From: Pseudomonas graminis
GTDB taxonomy: Bacteria > Pseudomonadota > Gammaproteobacteria > Pseudomonadales > Pseudomonadaceae
Direction of reading: 5' to 3'
DNA: 64,000 bases
NCBI RefSeq assembly: GCF_002093745.1
Contig: NZ_MTSB01000001.1
Location: 248,001 to 312,000 of the forward strand
Part shown: one piece after another, positions 53,261 to 63,800 of the stretch
How positions within the stretch are numbered: the first letter of the stretch is position 1
Layout: every line of letters starts with the position of its first letter
Position numbers and translations under genes: made by a program
The notes under the pieces: model-generated
What the model was told of the DNA's origin: nothing
What the model saw: only the letters and a program-made list of their open reading frames with translations
The model's database searches: none

Positions 53261-55558
53261 TCAGCTGCGAGCGCGCCCCCTGCTTGAATAGTTTTCAGTG
53301 TCGGGCAGGTCGGTGAACAGGTCCATTGACCGTGGGTTTTCATCTTCCTGTTCCGGCGGTTGCGGTTGCGGCATCGGCAGGGTTGGCCAGCGACTGGCGG
53401 GTTCGCACTCGTTCATCTGTTTGACGAGGGGGATGATTCGCTCCAGCGGCTGTGGCCTGCTGAACAGATAGCCCTGCACGTAGTCGCTGCCGAACTTGCT
53501 GAGAAACTCCAGCTGTGCGGGCGTCTCAACGCCTTCGGTAACGACCTTCAGGCGCAATGTATGCGCCATGACGATAATGGCCTGCACGATCTCCATGTCC
53601 TGAGGGGATTCAGGGATATCGGCGATGAACGACCGGTCGATCTTGAGTGTGTCCAGTGGCAGGCGCTTGAGGTACGCAAGCGACGAATAGCCGGTCCCGA
53701 AATCATCGATCGACAGCGAAACCCCAAGGCTGCGGATCTGCTTGAGCAGCAGGATGGTGTTGCTGATATTGCCCATCAGGGCGTTTTCGGTCACCTCCAG
53801 TTCGAGCCGGCCAGGCGCGGCCCCTGCGTCAGCCAGTGCCTGCTGGACTTCTTCCAGCAGTTCGTCGCGGCTCAGATTGAGCGCCGAGCAGTTGACGGTG
53901 ATGATCACCGGGTCCAGCCCTTCACGGTGCAAGGTGCCCAGATCGTGACAGGCACGGCGCAGCACCCAGTTGTCCAGCTCGGCGATCAGACCGTTGGCCT
54001 CGGCAATGCTGATGAAGCGATCGGGCGTCAGCAAGCCGTGTTGCGGGTGATTCCAGCGCACCAGGGCTTCCAGCTTGGCAACGTGGCCGGTCCGCAGGTC
54101 GATGATCGGCTGGTAGTAGACCTGCAGCCCTGTCTCTTCGCGCAAGGCATTGCGCAGTTCTTCCTCCAGATGCAGCTCCAGACTGGCCTTGGTCTTGAGC
54201 GCCGGGCTGAAGAAATTGACCCTGTTTCGCCCGTTGCCCTTGGACTGGTAGAGCGCCAGGTCCGCATGCTTGAGCAATTCATCGCAGGATGAGCCGTCAC
54301 GCGGGAACACGGCGATGCCAATGCTGGTGGTCATGACCATGCGCCTTCCGGCCAGCCCGATGGTCTCCTTCATTTTGTGCATGACCCGATGGGCCAGGTG
54401 TCGAGCCTCTTCATAGTCCGGAATGCTCAGCAGAATGCAGAACTCGTCGCCACCGAAGCGCGCGACCACATCCTGAACGCGGGTCGCACTGCGGATGCGT
54501 TCGGCAATCACTTTGAGCAATTCATCGCCAGCGTCGTGGCCCAGGCTGTCGTTGATGCGTTTGAAATGGTCGATGTCCAGAAACATCACCGCAAGCATGC
54601 CGTTGCTCTGAGTGTGCTCCAGCAGTTTTTCGGCAAAAATCTGATTGAATCCGCGACGGTTAATGAGGTTGGTCAATGGGTCGTAATGCGCCACCTGCTG
54701 CAGCGAGACGCGCGCCTGATCCAGTTGGCTGAGCAGGGCATTGACCCGTTGCAGGTCATGGTCCTTGCCTTGCAGCTTCTTGTCAGCCATCGCCGCGCTG
54801 ATGCTCCCGGCAATAATCAGCAGGGTGATGACCGCAATGGTCAGCCCCAGTTGCTGACTGTTTTCGGTGCTGGGAATGTGCAGCGCGGTGCCTTCGGGCA
54901 TGACCAGCCTCAACGCCCGCATGCCCATCAGGTGCATGGTCAGCAGGCCCGCGCCCAGCAGCAGGCTGACGCCGTAACGGAACATCTGGTGGAACATGCC
55001 GCTGTGCTGGCGCAAATGACGGGACAGCGTCAGCAACGCCACGCTGGACAAAATGGCAGCCAGGATCGAAAGCCCGAACATTTTCGGTTCGTAATACTGA
55101 GTGGCGGCGGAACGCATCGCTGACATGCCCAGGTAGTGCATGGTGGCGATGCCGATGCCCATGACGACCGCGCTGAGCAAACATCGTCGGGTAGTGAGCG
55201 TCGGGATCGTCAGCGCTTTCATCGCGACCAGCGCGGTGAGCAACACGATCAGCAGTGATATCAAGGTGACGGTCAGGTCATAGGCAATGGTCAGCGGAGC
55301 TTGAAATGCCAGCATGCTGATGAAGTGCATCGCCCACACACCGCCTGCCAGACAAAGCGCGCCCAGTGCTTTCCAGAGGCGGCGGCTTCTGGTGGCCTCC
55401 ACCTGGATGACCCGGTCAGCAATGTCGAGCGTCGCAAAGCACGCGGCACAGGCCACACCATAGGCCAGTGCCACGAGAAAAATATTATGACTGCAGTCAA
55501 TCAGCAATTGCCCGTCCGCTGGCAGGCCAGCGAACATGTCCAAACCCAGCCACTCCAT
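53261..55558 (-). CDS. MHYT-GGDEF-EAL cyclic-di-GMP signalling protein
   Basis: A 765-residue membrane protein. Seven N-terminal helices carry three MHYT-like sensor units (WAMHFISML, ATMHYLGM, LTMHLMGM), proposed to bind a metal and sense O2/CO/NO. A diguanylate cyclase domain follows (FGGDEFCILL, with the inhibitory site RVQD five residues before it), then an EAL phosphodiesterase domain (LEALVRW, DFGTGYSSLAYL, KIDRSF, TEGVETPAQ). Both catalytic motifs look intact. It resembles MucR/NbdA of P. aeruginosa. Monocistronic. Confidence 0.95.
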   Translation of the reverse strand: MEWLGLDMFAGLPADGQLLIDCSHNIFLVALAYGVACAACFATLDIADRVIQVEATRSRRLWKALGALCLAGGVWAMHFISMLAFQAPLTIAYDLTVTLISLLIVLLTALVAMKALTIPTLTTRRCLLSAVVMGIGIATMHYLGMSAMRSAATQYYEPKMFGLSILAAILSSVALLTLSRHLRQHSGMFHQMFRYGVSLLLGAGLLTMHLMGMRALRLVMPEGTALHIPSTENSQQLGLTIAVITLLIIAGSISAAMADKKLQGKDHDLQRVNALLSQLDQARVSLQQVAHYDPLTNLINRRGFNQIFAEKLLEHTQSNGMLAVMFLDIDHFKRINDSLGHDAGDELLKVIAERIRSATRVQDVVARFGGDEFCILLSIPDYEEARHLAHRVMHKMKETIGLAGRRMVMTTSIGIAVFPRDGSSCDELLKHADLALYQSKGNGRNRVNFFSPALKTKASLELHLEEELRNALREETGLQVYYQPIIDLRTGHVAKLEALVRWNHPQHGLLTPDRFISIAEANGLIAELDNWVLRRACHDLGTLHREGLDPVIITVNCSALNLSRDELLEEVQQALADAGAAPGRLELEVTENALMGNISNTILLLKQIRSLGVSLSIDDFGTGYSSLAYLKRLPLDTLKIDRSFIADIPESPQDMEIVQAIIVMAHTLRLKVVTEGVETPAQLEFLSKFGSDYVQGYLFSRPQPLERIIPLVKQMNECEPASRWPTLPMPQPQPPEQEDENPRSMDLFTDLPDTENYSSRGRARS

Positions 55559-55792
55559 AGCGTGCCCTATTGTTCACTACCAGGGCGCCAAGGCTAAAAG
55601 CCTGACGATTTCGAGTGAGTATAGAGGCTGTTTACGACCTGCCACGCAAATGAGCTGTCATTTTGATATGTCCTCAATAACGAATAGTTATAAAAGGCCA
55701 TCACTTGTCCGCTGTCTTTACGAATGTTTACAGACAGATAGCCTTGCGGCTTCTAGATTGAAGTGAATAACGATAAAGGGACGGACGCCCAC

Positions 55793-57172
55793 ATGAACGA
55801 GCCCCAGCCGCAAAACGCTACCCAGGCTGCCAACGCCTGGCGTGTTCTGTTCCTGTTGTTTCTGGCCAACCTGTTCAATTTCTTTGATCGCACCATCCCT
55901 GCGATCATCGTCGAGCCCATCAGGCTGGAGTGGCACCTGAGCGACTTTCAGTTGGGGATGCTGGGCACTGCGTTCACGCTGGTTTACGCCATCGCCGGGC
56001 TGCCGCTGGGGCGCATGGCCGACAACGGCTCACGCAAGAAGCTCATGGGCTGCGGCCTGGCGGTCTGGAGCGGGTTGACGGCGGTCAACGGCATGGTGGG
56101 CAGTTTCTGGACGTTTCTGCTGGTCCGCATGGGGGTTGGCATCGGCGAGGCCAGCTATGCGCCTGCCGCCAACTCCTTGATCGGTGATCTGTTCCCAGCC
56201 CATCGACGGGCGCGGGCCATGGGGCTGTTCATGCTGGGGCTGCCGTTGGGGCTGCTGCTGGCGTTCTTCACCATCGGTGCAATGGTCAAGGCGTTTGACA
56301 GCTGGCGGGCACCGTTCTTCATTGCAGCGTTTCCAGGCTTATTGCTGGCCGTGTTCATCTTCTTCATCAAAGAGCCCCGGCGCGGCGCGGCTGAAGACGT
56401 GCGCATGTCCGAGGTAAAGATCGACAAGCCGATCCGCCGCGTCTTGTCGATCCCGACCTTTCGCTGGCTGGTGCTGGGTGGCCTGACCTTCAACTTTGCG
56501 ACCTACGCCTGCAACTCATTCATGGTGCCCATGCTGCAGCGTTATTTCCTGCTGCCGTTGCAGGAAGCCGCCGTTGCAACGGGCGTCATCGTCGGTGTCA
56601 CCGGGTTGATCGGTCTGACCCTCGGCGGCTGGATAGCCGACAAGCTGCATCAGCGCTCTCCTAACGGAAGGCTGTTGTTCGCGACGTTCAGCATGCTGGT
56701 GGCCGCGCTGGCGACAGGCTACGCGTTGCACGCAGGGCGTATCGAAATCGGCGTGTTCGTGGGCGTTTTCAGTCTGGGCTGGCTGTTTGCCTACAACTTT
56801 TACACCTGCGTCTACACCGCGATCCAGGACGTGGTCGAGCCGCGTTTGCGGGCAACGGCCATGGCGCTGTTTTTCGCCGGTCTTTACCTGCTGGGTGGAG
56901 GCCTCGGCCCGGTGGTGGTCGGCCTGCTGTCTGATCACTTCGCCCATTCGGCGATGGCTTTGGCGGGTGTCGAGGTGATGAATGAAAGCTTCAAGGCCAT
57001 CGGGCTGCACGATGCCATGTACCTGATCCCGGCAGCGCTGTTCCTGACCCTGTTGTTTCTGTACCAGGCCTCACGCTGTTTCAGCCGGGATGCCGAACGG
57101 ATGAAGGCGCGGATGGTGGCTGAACAGCCAGTGGCGGGGCTGGAGGAGGGGATTGTGGTGGCCAGACGCTGA
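55793..57172 (+). CDS. MFS transporter, spinster-like
   Basis: A 459-residue 12-helix transporter of the major facilitator superfamily. It has the motif-A loop GLPLGRMADNGSRKKLMG and EASYAPAANSLIGDLFPAHRRARAMG, typical of the spinster/hexuronate-like branch. The ATG at 55793 has AAAGGGA upstream; a GTG 30 bases earlier is possible. The substrate cannot be told. Confidence 0.88.
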   Translation: MNEPQPQNATQAANAWRVLFLLFLANLFNFFDRTIPAIIVEPIRLEWHLSDFQLGMLGTAFTLVYAIAGLPLGRMADNGSRKKLMGCGLAVWSGLTAVNGMVGSFWTFLLVRMGVGIGEASYAPAANSLIGDLFPAHRRARAMGLFMLGLPLGLLLAFFTIGAMVKAFDSWRAPFFIAAFPGLLLAVFIFFIKEPRRGAAEDVRMSEVKIDKPIRRVLSIPTFRWLVLGGLTFNFATYACNSFMVPMLQRYFLLPLQEAAVATGVIVGVTGLIGLTLGGWIADKLHQRSPNGRLLFATFSMLVAALATGYALHAGRIEIGVFVGVFSLGWLFAYNFYTCVYTAIQDVVEPRLRATAMALFFAGLYLLGGGLGPVVVGLLSDHFAHSAMALAGVEVMNESFKAIGLHDAMYLIPAALFLTLLFLYQASRCFSRDAERMKARMVAEQPVAGLEEGIVVARR

Positions 57173-57184
57173 GTGATGCTGGCT

Positions 57185-57632
57185 GAGTCTCGTGCCTATG
57201 CTCTGTGTAGGCATGCATCGAGTGACGCTCTGCGTCACACGGCGGTGCTGCGATATCAGATAGGCTGGGGGTCGACTCAGGTCACCTTTTCGCCCCTCGG
57301 CGAGTTACTTTGATGGGGCCAAAGTAACCAAAGCCCTTGGCTCCGTTTCCGGCCCGACTTCGTCGGGTTCCTTCGCCCTGTCACTGATCCGGGGGTCGCC
57401 GCAACGGGCCATCCATGGCCCGGTGCGGCTAGCCTGGCGTCCTGCCAGGCTACCCCCGGATCAGCGCCAGGACTCAGCCGTCACTTACGTCGCACTCTGC
57501 GTCGTCAGTACCATCGCGGCAAAAAAGCGCTTTTTAGCAACGGTTTCAAGTAAGGCATGACGTTTTGCAGAGGCCACTTTGTGACGCGGAGCGTCACGAA
57601 ATGCATCCCCACGCAAAGCATGGGGACGAGCG
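57185..57632. repeat. REP-flanked MITE-like repeat, copy C
   Basis: The left REP (57188-57238) and its inverted partner (57581-57632) bracket a core at 57274-57518 nearly identical to those of copies A and B. The REP stems differ in sequence from the other copies but keep pairing (for example CCCCATGC/GCGTGGGG), which indicates compensatory change. It lies between the MFS gene and rapA. Confidence 0.86.
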
Positions 57633-57643
57633 TTAGCGTGGTT

Positions 57644-60490
57644 TCAACCCGCGACCAGCACCCGAATCGCTTCCAGGCGCAACGCGGCTTTTTCAAGCAT
57701 CGCCAGGCCTTGTTCGCGCTGGGTGCGCAAGGCAACCAGTTCACTGTCGCGCACGGTCGGGTTGACCGCCTGCAATGCCGTCAGGCGGGCCAGTTCCTCT
57801 TCGGTATCGGCTGCCAGACGACGCTGGGCCTCGGCCACGCGTTCAGCGTGCTTCGGCGTGATTTTTTCTTCGCCCGCGTTGATCCTCGGCGTCAGCAGAT
57901 CACGCTGTGCCTGAATGAACTTGTTGGCGCTGGCGCGTGGCACGCTCTCGAGCTGGTCGTTAAGAGTATTGAACGACACGCGGCTCGACAGATCATTGCC
58001 GTTCGGATCAAGCAGGCAGCGAAGGGCGGCAGGCGGCAGATAACGCCCCAGTTGCAATGAACGCGGCGCAACCACCTCACTGACGTAAATCAGCTCCAGC
58101 AGCACCGTGCCCGGCTTCAACGCCTTGTTCTTGATCAGCGCCACGGCGGTGTTGCCCATCGAACCGGACAGCACCAGGTCCATGCCGCCCTGAACCATCG
58201 GGTGTTCCCAGGTAATGAACTGCATGTCTTCGCGAGACAGCGCCTGATTGCGGTCGTACGTGATGGTCACGCCTTCGTCGTCACCCAGCGGGAAGCTGGC
58301 GTCGAGCATTTTTTCGCTCGGCTTGAGGATCAGGGCGTTTTCCGAGTGGTCCTCGCTGTCGATGCCAAAAGCGTCGAACAGGGTTTCCATATAGATCGGC
58401 AGGCTGAACTGGTCATCCTGATCGAGGATCGCTTCGACCAGTGCCTCGCCTTCACCGGCACCGCCGGAGTTGAGTTCCAGCAGGCGGTCGCGGCCGGTGT
58501 GCAGTTCGCTTTCCAGACGCTCGCGCTCGGCACGGGCTTCATTGATGAGGCCTTGCCATTCGTCATCGTCACCGCTTTCGAGCAGCGGCAACAGACGCGG
58601 TCCGAACTGGTGCTGCAAGGCGTTACCGGTCGGGCAGGTATTGAGGAAGGCGTTGAGCGCTTCGTGATACCACTGGAACAGGCGCGCCTGCGGGCTGGTT
58701 TCGAGGAACGGTACGTGCAGTTCAATGGTGTGCTTCTGGCCGATCCGGTCCAGACGGCCGATGCGCTGCTCCAGCAGGTCCGGGTGCGACGGCAGATCGA
58801 ACAGGACCAGATGGTGGGAAAACTGGAAGTTGCGGCCTTCACTGCCGATTTCCGAACAGATCAGTACCTGAGCGCCGAACTCTTCGTCCGCGAAATACGC
58901 AGCGGCGCGGTCGCGCTCGAGAATGTTCATGCCTTCGTGGAACACCGTGGCCGGAATGCCGGAGCGCACACGCAGTGCGTCTTCCAGGTCCATAGCGGTT
59001 TCGGCATGGGCGCAGATGACCAGCACCTTGACGCGCTTGAGCATCTTGAGCGTATCGATCAGCCAGTCGACGCGCGGGTCGAAACGCCACCAGCGTTCTT
59101 CTTCGCTGACGTCCGAATGCGCCTGGAAGCTCACTTCAGGGTAGAGGTCGGCATGCTCGCCCACCGGCAACTCAAGGTATTCGACAGGGCAGGGCAGCGG
59201 ATAAGGGTGCAGCTTGCGCTCCGGGAAACCCTGCACGGCGGCGCGGGTGTTACGGAACAGCACGCGGCCCGTGCCATGACGGTCCAGCAATTCGCGAATC
59301 AGGCGCGCCTTGGCTTCGTCGTCACCGGTATTGACGGCAGCGAGCAGCGTCTCGCCTTCGGCGCCCAGGAACCCGCGAATGGTGTCCTGCGCGGCAGCGG
59401 ACAGTTTGCCCTTGTCGAGCAGCTCTTGAACGGCCTGCGCCACCGGGCGATAGTTTTCGCTCTCGGCGCGGAAGGCTTTCAGGTCGTGGAAACGGTTCGG
59501 GTCGAGCAGGCGCAGGCGTGCAAAGTGGCTGTCCTGGCCCAGTTGCTCCGGGGTAGCGGTCAGCAGCAGCACGCCGGCAATGACCTCGGCCAGTTGCTCG
59601 ACCAGCGAGTACTCGCGGCTGGCCTTGTCTTCGTGCCAGACCAGGTGGTGCGCTTCGTCGACCACCATCAAGTCCCAGCCCGCCGCGAACAGGGCATCCT
59701 GAGCCTTTTCGTCTTCGACCAGCCATTCCAGCGCAACCAGCGCCAGTTGGGTGTCTTCGAACGGATTGCCGGCATCGCTTTCCATGAAGCGTTCGGCGTC
59801 GAACAGCGCAACCTGCAGGTTGAAGCGGCGACGCATCTCCACCAGCCACTGATGCTGAAGGTTTTCCGGCACCAGAATCAGCACGCGGTTGGCGCGCCCC
59901 GACAGCAATTGGCGATGAATGATCAGACCGGCTTCGATGGTCTTGCCCAGGCCCACTTCGTCGGCCAGCAATACGCGTGGTGCGATGCGGTCGGCGACTT
60001 CACGGGCGATGTGCAACTGGTGCGCGATAGGTTGCGCCCGCACGCCCCCCAGGCCCCAGAGCGAGGACTGCAACTGGCGGCTGGTGTGTTCGAGGGTGTT
60101 GTAACGCAGCGAGAACCAGGACAACTGGTCGATCTGCCCTGCGAACAGGCGGTCGGTTGCCAGGCGGAACTGGATGAAGTTGGACAGCTGGGTTTCCGGC
60201 AGCGTGACCACTTCGTTCTGCGCGTTCAGGCCGTGGTAGACCAGCAGGCCATCGACGTCGTCAACTTCGCGAACGGTCATTTTCCAGTTTTCGAAGTGAG
60301 TGATCACATCGCCCGGCGAGAAACGCACGCGGGTCAGCGGTGCATTACGCAGTGCGTACTGGCGTGTTTCGCCAGTGGCCGGATAGAGCACGGTCAACAA
60401 GCGGCCGTCCTGTGCCAGAACGGTGCCCAAACCCAGCTCGGCTTCGCTGTCGCTAATCCAGCGTTGCCCCGGTTGATACTGCTGCGCCAT
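57644..60490 (-). CDS. rapA: RNA polymerase-recycling ATPase RapA (HepA)
   Basis: A 948-residue Swi2/Snf2-type ATPase that binds RNA polymerase and recycles it. It has N-terminal Tudor-like domains ([17 protein letters not shown]), Walker [21 protein letters not shown] box [13 protein letters not shown], helicase C motif ([25 protein letters not shown]) and the RapA C-terminal region. The start is [11 protein letters not shown]; the longer frame adds 20 unlikely residues. Confidence 0.96.
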   Translation of the reverse strand: MAQQYQPGQRWISDSEAELGLGTVLAQDGRLLTVLYPATGETRQYALRNAPLTRVRFSPGDVITHFENWKMTVREVDDVDGLLVYHGLNAQNEVVTLPETQLSNFIQFRLATDRLFAGQIDQLSWFSLRYNTLEHTSRQLQSSLWGLGGVRAQPIAHQLHIAREVADRIAPRVLLADEVGLGKTIEAGLIIHRQLLSGRANRVLILVPENLQHQWLVEMRRRFNLQVALFDAERFMESDAGNPFEDTQLALVALEWLVEDEKAQDALFAAGWDLMVVDEAHHLVWHEDKASREYSLVEQLAEVIAGVLLLTATPEQLGQDSHFARLRLLDPNRFHDLKAFRAESENYRPVAQAVQELLDKGKLSAAAQDTIRGFLGAEGETLLAAVNTGDDEAKARLIRELLDRHGTGRVLFRNTRAAVQGFPERKLHPYPLPCPVEYLELPVGEHADLYPEVSFQAHSDVSEEERWWRFDPRVDWLIDTLKMLKRVKVLVICAHAETAMDLEDALRVRSGIPATVFHEGMNILERDRAAAYFADEEFGAQVLICSEIGSEGRNFQFSHHLVLFDLPSHPDLLEQRIGRLDRIGQKHTIELHVPFLETSPQARLFQWYHEALNAFLNTCPTGNALQHQFGPRLLPLLESGDDDEWQGLINEARAERERLESELHTGRDRLLELNSGGAGEGEALVEAILDQDDQFSLPIYMETLFDAFGIDSEDHSENALILKPSEKMLDASFPLGDDEGVTITYDRNQALSREDMQFITWEHPMVQGGMDLVLSGSMGNTAVALIKNKALKPGTVLLELIYVSEVVAPRSLQLGRYLPPAALRCLLDPNGNDLSSRVSFNTLNDQLESVPRASANKFIQAQRDLLTPRINAGEEKITPKHAERVAEAQRRLAADTEEELARLTALQAVNPTVRDSELVALRTQREQGLAMLEKAALRLEAIRVLVAG

Positions 60491-60720
60491 GCTGCCTGTC
60501 TCCCGCTTGAAAAAGCTGACTATGTTAACGGAACGCGCCCCGAAGACCAAAGGCGACGTGAAAAAACCTCAGATCGTGCGCCGACCGCATTTTGATTTTT
60601 GGTTCCATGACACTTATTTCACTCAGTGCAGTCCAAAAAGACCCTAAATTACTGCAAACCATGCCAGCCCGGTTCAAGTTGCCGAGCGCACGGCCGACAC
60701 CCCGGTAAGAGGATATAACC

Positions 60721-61059
60721 ATGCTGCAACCTATGCTTCCGCTAAGTGTGGTGCCCGTGACATCACAGCTGGACCCGGCCAAACGCATGCCGGACATCCC
60801 GCCTGTCGCGGCCGTGGAGAAGAGCTCTAACGAGACGTCCATCGATCTGCACAACGAGGATGCTGAACGCAGCGCATTACTGTTGCGTGAAGAGCAGCAG
60901 CGTCAGCAACAGCAGCAGGGCCGATCCTCCGAAGAAGCGGAGGAGTATCAGGGCCTGGTCGTTCCGGGTGATTCCCTGAACGCAGACAACACCGTTCCGG
61001 TTGTACCGCTCATCGACGACGAGCCGCGCCAGGGACTCTGGGTGGATATTCAGGTCTGA
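60721..61059 (+). CDS. Hypothetical protein, Glu/Gln-rich
   Basis: A 112-residue soluble protein with an AGAGGA ribosome site. A helical, charged middle contains a Gln run (LLLREEQQRQQQQQG), and the acidic C-terminus ends LIDDEPRQGLWVDIQV. It has no signal peptide. It appears to be a conserved Pseudomonas hypothetical; function unknown. Confidence 0.7.
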   Translation: MLQPMLPLSVVPVTSQLDPAKRMPDIPPVAAVEKSSNETSIDLHNEDAERSALLLREEQQRQQQQQGRSSEEAEEYQGLVVPGDSLNADNTVPVVPLIDDEPRQGLWVDIQV

Positions 61060-61146
61060 CCGCGAAAATCGCCGGATCCGCGCTGGTCATGGCCGATGTG
61101 ATTAAGCATTATTGGCGCTGATTCCGGTGTTCGAGAGCGGCAAGTC

Positions 61147-61302
61147 ATGAGCGATGATGAAAAACTGATCGACCTGGGTGCCGAGCGCGCCAGGCGCATT
61201 CACGATCTGAACGATAAACGCCTCAACGAAGTGCGCAACGCCTTCGAGCAGGCGATGCCGTTGAGCAGCAAGAAGCCCAAGAAAAAACCGAAAAAACGCT
61301 GA
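61147..61302 (+). CDS. Small lysine-rich protein, 51 residues
   Basis: ATG at 61147, stop at 61300-61302. The sequence begins MSDDEKLIDLGAERARRIHD, continues as a charged helix and ends in a Lys/Pro tail (SKKPKKKPKKR). The amphipathic, basic design would suit nucleic-acid binding. It follows the previous gene by 87 bases on the same strand, and GAGCGG lies ahead of the start. Below usual gene-calling size limits. Confidence 0.7.
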   Translation: MSDDEKLIDLGAERARRIHDLNDKRLNEVRNAFEQAMPLSSKKPKKKPKKR

Positions 61303-61569
61303 TCCCTTCCTTGCCCCGTTGATCGGGTCGATTCTCAACGTCTGCCCGACGGCCAGAGAACTGATCTGGATCAACGCGCGCCGTTACAACTGCGATTAAT
61401 CTGAGCCCACTGAACGCGCTGTGAGGGGCATCACAGCGGCGTTGCCAGGCGGCATCAAAAAAGACCGAGGGGCGTCGGTCATTGACACGAGCACGCAAGG
61501 CATTTGGGGCGACTCCGGTCGCCCTTTTTTTCGTCTGCGCGTCGGCTGTGGCATCAAGTGCCCGGGCTG
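61303..61569. other. Non-coding stretch with structured 3' end
   Basis: About 267 bases. It contains a hairpin (GACCG..CGGTC near 61465-61482) and, at 61507-61531, a strong intrinsic terminator. The distance from the preceding small gene (200 bases) leaves room for a small RNA or a long 3' UTR. Confidence 0.45.
61507..61531 (+). terminator. Intrinsic terminator
   Basis: GGGCGAC-TCCG-GTCGCCC stem followed by seven Ts on the plus strand. Confidence 0.92.
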
Positions 61570-63078
61570 TCAGCCTACCGTTTTTGCCCCTGCGTTGGCC
61601 TCTACATAGTCTTTCGTCTCTTCTGCTGTCATGACGTGCCGCTGGTAGCTCGGGGTCCAGGCTGTTACCGGTGATTTCTGGGTGAAGCTGACATTGCTGC
61701 CGATGTCTTTGAAGTGGGCGTCGCCGTAGTCATCCAGCACACCGGCGTTGCTGGCCTTGTTGGAGACATCCACGCCTTTTTCGAAATAGTTGGCCTGCGA
61801 CAGGATGTTTGCGTCCCCGGTCGCGGTGAAGCCGAGGTGGAAGTTGTCGACCTTGTTGTTGTACACGTCAAAATCGCCATGACGCATCAGGCCAGGTGCC
61901 CGCACGTCGAGGTTGTTGAACGCGTTGTTGGCGATGGTCATTTGCGGGTAGCCCCTGTACTCGGCCCTGGCGGCAGGGGAGTCGTCCGGCTGGCCGAGGA
62001 TCACGCCATATTCGTTGTTCTGAAATTTTGAATGGGTCAGGCTGACCTTGTCCGCCGTCCCGCCCACATAGAGCAGTTTATCCAGCCCCTTGGGGTTCTG
62101 ATCCTTGGTGCCGGTGTAGGTGTTGTGGTCGATCCAGTATTTCTGGCCGCTGCTGATGAACATCTGCATGTCACCGTTTTCGCGGTAACGGCTGTCATGG
62201 GTGAAGTTCAGGTTCTGGAAAATGTCATTGCCTGCGTTTTTGCCACTGGCCAGGTAGATGTTATGCAGGCTGTTGCCCTTGTCGGTGCCCAGCAGGGTTT
62301 TGTTGGCACCGAAGTTGATGGTCACTTTGCTGTCGGCGGTCAGGTTGGCACCGAGGCGAATGGTGCGGGCCGTGTCGTCTTCCATGTTCTTCTTGAGGTC
62401 TGCCACGGTATTGACGGTGACGACATCGCCATCGTTGCCGCCGGTGGTGTTGGCTTCTTTGGCGAAACCGACCATGCCCGACATGTCCGCCCCCAGGCCA
62501 TGAGCGGCAGGCGCTGCGGGTTTTGCCACTTTTTCTGCGGCGTCAGGTTTGTCGGCGGCAGGCGCTGACGTTTTCTGCAGCGCAGGGGCCGCAGTTAATT
62601 TGGCTGACGCATCCGCTGGATGATCGTTCTGCACCACAAAGGGCTTTTCTGTGTTGCCTTGGGCCACTGACGGCGATGCGGGGGATGCGGTCGAAGGCGA
62701 CGATGCCGGTTGAGAGGCGGTCGGTGCCTGTTCGCGTCGAGCCTGCGCAGGCGTCGGGCTGTCTGGCTGATTTGCCGGCGACCTGGAAAACAGGTCTTTG
62801 AGGACGTTGCGAATGGCCTCTACCAGCTTGTTCAGCAGCAATTCGACGGTGTTTTCATGCCCGGTCGAAGAGGCGTTCGTGGCGGGTGTTTGAAGGCGGG
62901 AACTCAGGGTGTCGAGCGGTGACTGCACACCCGTTGCGTGTTGCGGCGGGCTGAAATCGATCTGGTTGCCGGTGTGGTCCGGTTTGCGTTCGCTCGGCGG
63001 ATGACTGTCAGTCTCTGGGTTGAGGGCCTGGGGAGACAGCCCGGAGACGGGGTAGTAATTTCTGTTGATCGTATTCAT
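61570..63078 (-). CDS. hopAK1: HopAK1-type type III harpin/pectate lyase effector
   Basis: A 502-residue protein without cysteine. The N-terminal half (1-200) is rich in Ser, Pro, Gln, Thr and Ala, as in harpins and type III-secreted proteins. The C-terminal half is a pectate-lyase (PL1-like) beta-helix with W315-I-D-H, the signature V-R-A-P-G-L-M-R-H-G (392-401, catalytic Arg) and D-V-Y-N-N (404-408). This architecture matches HopAK1 and resembles HrpW. A near-consensus hrp box lies 68 bases upstream of the ATG, predicting HrpL control. A TTG start 51 bases upstream is unlikely. Expected to be translocated or released to the apoplast during infection. Confidence 0.92.
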   Translation of the reverse strand: MNTINRNYYPVSGLSPQALNPETDSHPPSERKPDHTGNQIDFSPPQHATGVQSPLDTLSSRLQTPATNASSTGHENTVELLLNKLVEAIRNVLKDLFSRSPANQPDSPTPAQARREQAPTASQPASSPSTASPASPSVAQGNTEKPFVVQNDHPADASAKLTAAPALQKTSAPAADKPDAAEKVAKPAAPAAHGLGADMSGMVGFAKEANTTGGNDGDVVTVNTVADLKKNMEDDTARTIRLGANLTADSKVTINFGANKTLLGTDKGNSLHNIYLASGKNAGNDIFQNLNFTHDSRYRENGDMQMFISSGQKYWIDHNTYTGTKDQNPKGLDKLLYVGGTADKVSLTHSKFQNNEYGVILGQPDDSPAARAEYRGYPQMTIANNAFNNLDVRAPGLMRHGDFDVYNNKVDNFHLGFTATGDANILSQANYFEKGVDVSNKASNAGVLDDYGDAHFKDIGSNVSFTQKSPVTAWTPSYQRHVMTAEETKDYVEANAGAKTVG

Positions 63079-63145
63079 GGCTGATGTTCCCGCCTGTGGG
63101 AATGAACAATTCGTGATCCCGGACAGCAACGTGCTGCGTGTTCCC

Positions 63146-63173
63146 TGAGTGGAAAGCGCAGGAAAAGAGTTCC
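63146..63173 (-). promoter_or_regulatory. hrp box (HrpL promoter) of hopAK1
   Basis: On the minus strand GGAACT-N15-CCACTCA, against the consensus GGAACC-N15/16-CCACNNA: one mismatch, correct spacing, 68 bases from the start codon. Confidence 0.9.
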
Positions 63174-63251
63174 GGGTGCATCATGAATTTGTGCTCATGC
63201 CACAAGCGAGTCTTGCGCGCGTGTCGTCCGGACACGCGCTTGCCTTCGGTA

Positions 63252-63722
63252 TCAGCCGAACGTGATCTCGGGCAGTACAGTCAGGTCGACGGTCTGCTGT
63301 TTGCGCGGGGCGAGGATTTCAGCTTCGCCGTCCACAACCAGTTCATCGTTCTGGTTGAAAACGCGGGTGGCGATACGAACGCGGAATTTAGGCAGTTTTT
63401 CCAGAATCTCCAGGCGCACCGTCAGGGTGTCGCCCAGTTTCACGGGCTTCTGGAAGGTCATCTGTTGACCGATATAAATGGTGCCCGGGCCAGGCAGCTC
63501 ACAGGCGACCGCAGCGCTGATCAGCGCGCCACTGAACATGCCGTGGGCGATACGCTCCTTGAACATGGTCTTGGCGGCGTATTCGGCGTCCAGATGGACC
63601 GGGTTGTGGTCACCGGACATGGCGGCGAACAACTGGATGTCACGCTCTTCCACTTTCTTGCTGTAGCTGGCGGTCTGACCGACTTCAAGGGCTTCGTAGG
63701 GCGTGTTGGTGACTTGAGTCAT
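63252..63722 (-). CDS. phaJ4: MaoC-like (R)-specific enoyl-CoA hydratase (PhaJ4 type)
   Basis: A 156-residue single hot-dog domain protein. It has the hydratase motif FAAMSGDHNPVHLDAEYAAKTMFKERIAHGMFSGALIS, with catalytic Asp and His, and a C-terminal beta-sheet. It interconverts trans-enoyl-CoA and (R)-3-hydroxyacyl-CoA, feeding polyhydroxyalkanoate synthesis from beta-oxidation. Monocistronic. Confidence 0.85.
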   Translation of the reverse strand: MTQVTNTPYEALEVGQTASYSKKVEERDIQLFAAMSGDHNPVHLDAEYAAKTMFKERIAHGMFSGALISAAVACELPGPGTIYIGQQMTFQKPVKLGDTLTVRLEILEKLPKFRVRIATRVFNQNDELVVDGEAEILAPRKQQTVDLTVLPEITFG

Positions 63723-63800
63723 GTGGCTGTCCTGACAATGAAAATGAGTTGAAGCTGGCCGTTCATTCGACCTGCGTAGCCGCGCCCTTGGGTCGCGCCG

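Noticed and set aside
58202..60595. 797-codon open frame antisense to rapA
   Set aside because: Same reason: mirror of rapA codon usage; no motif or ribosome site.
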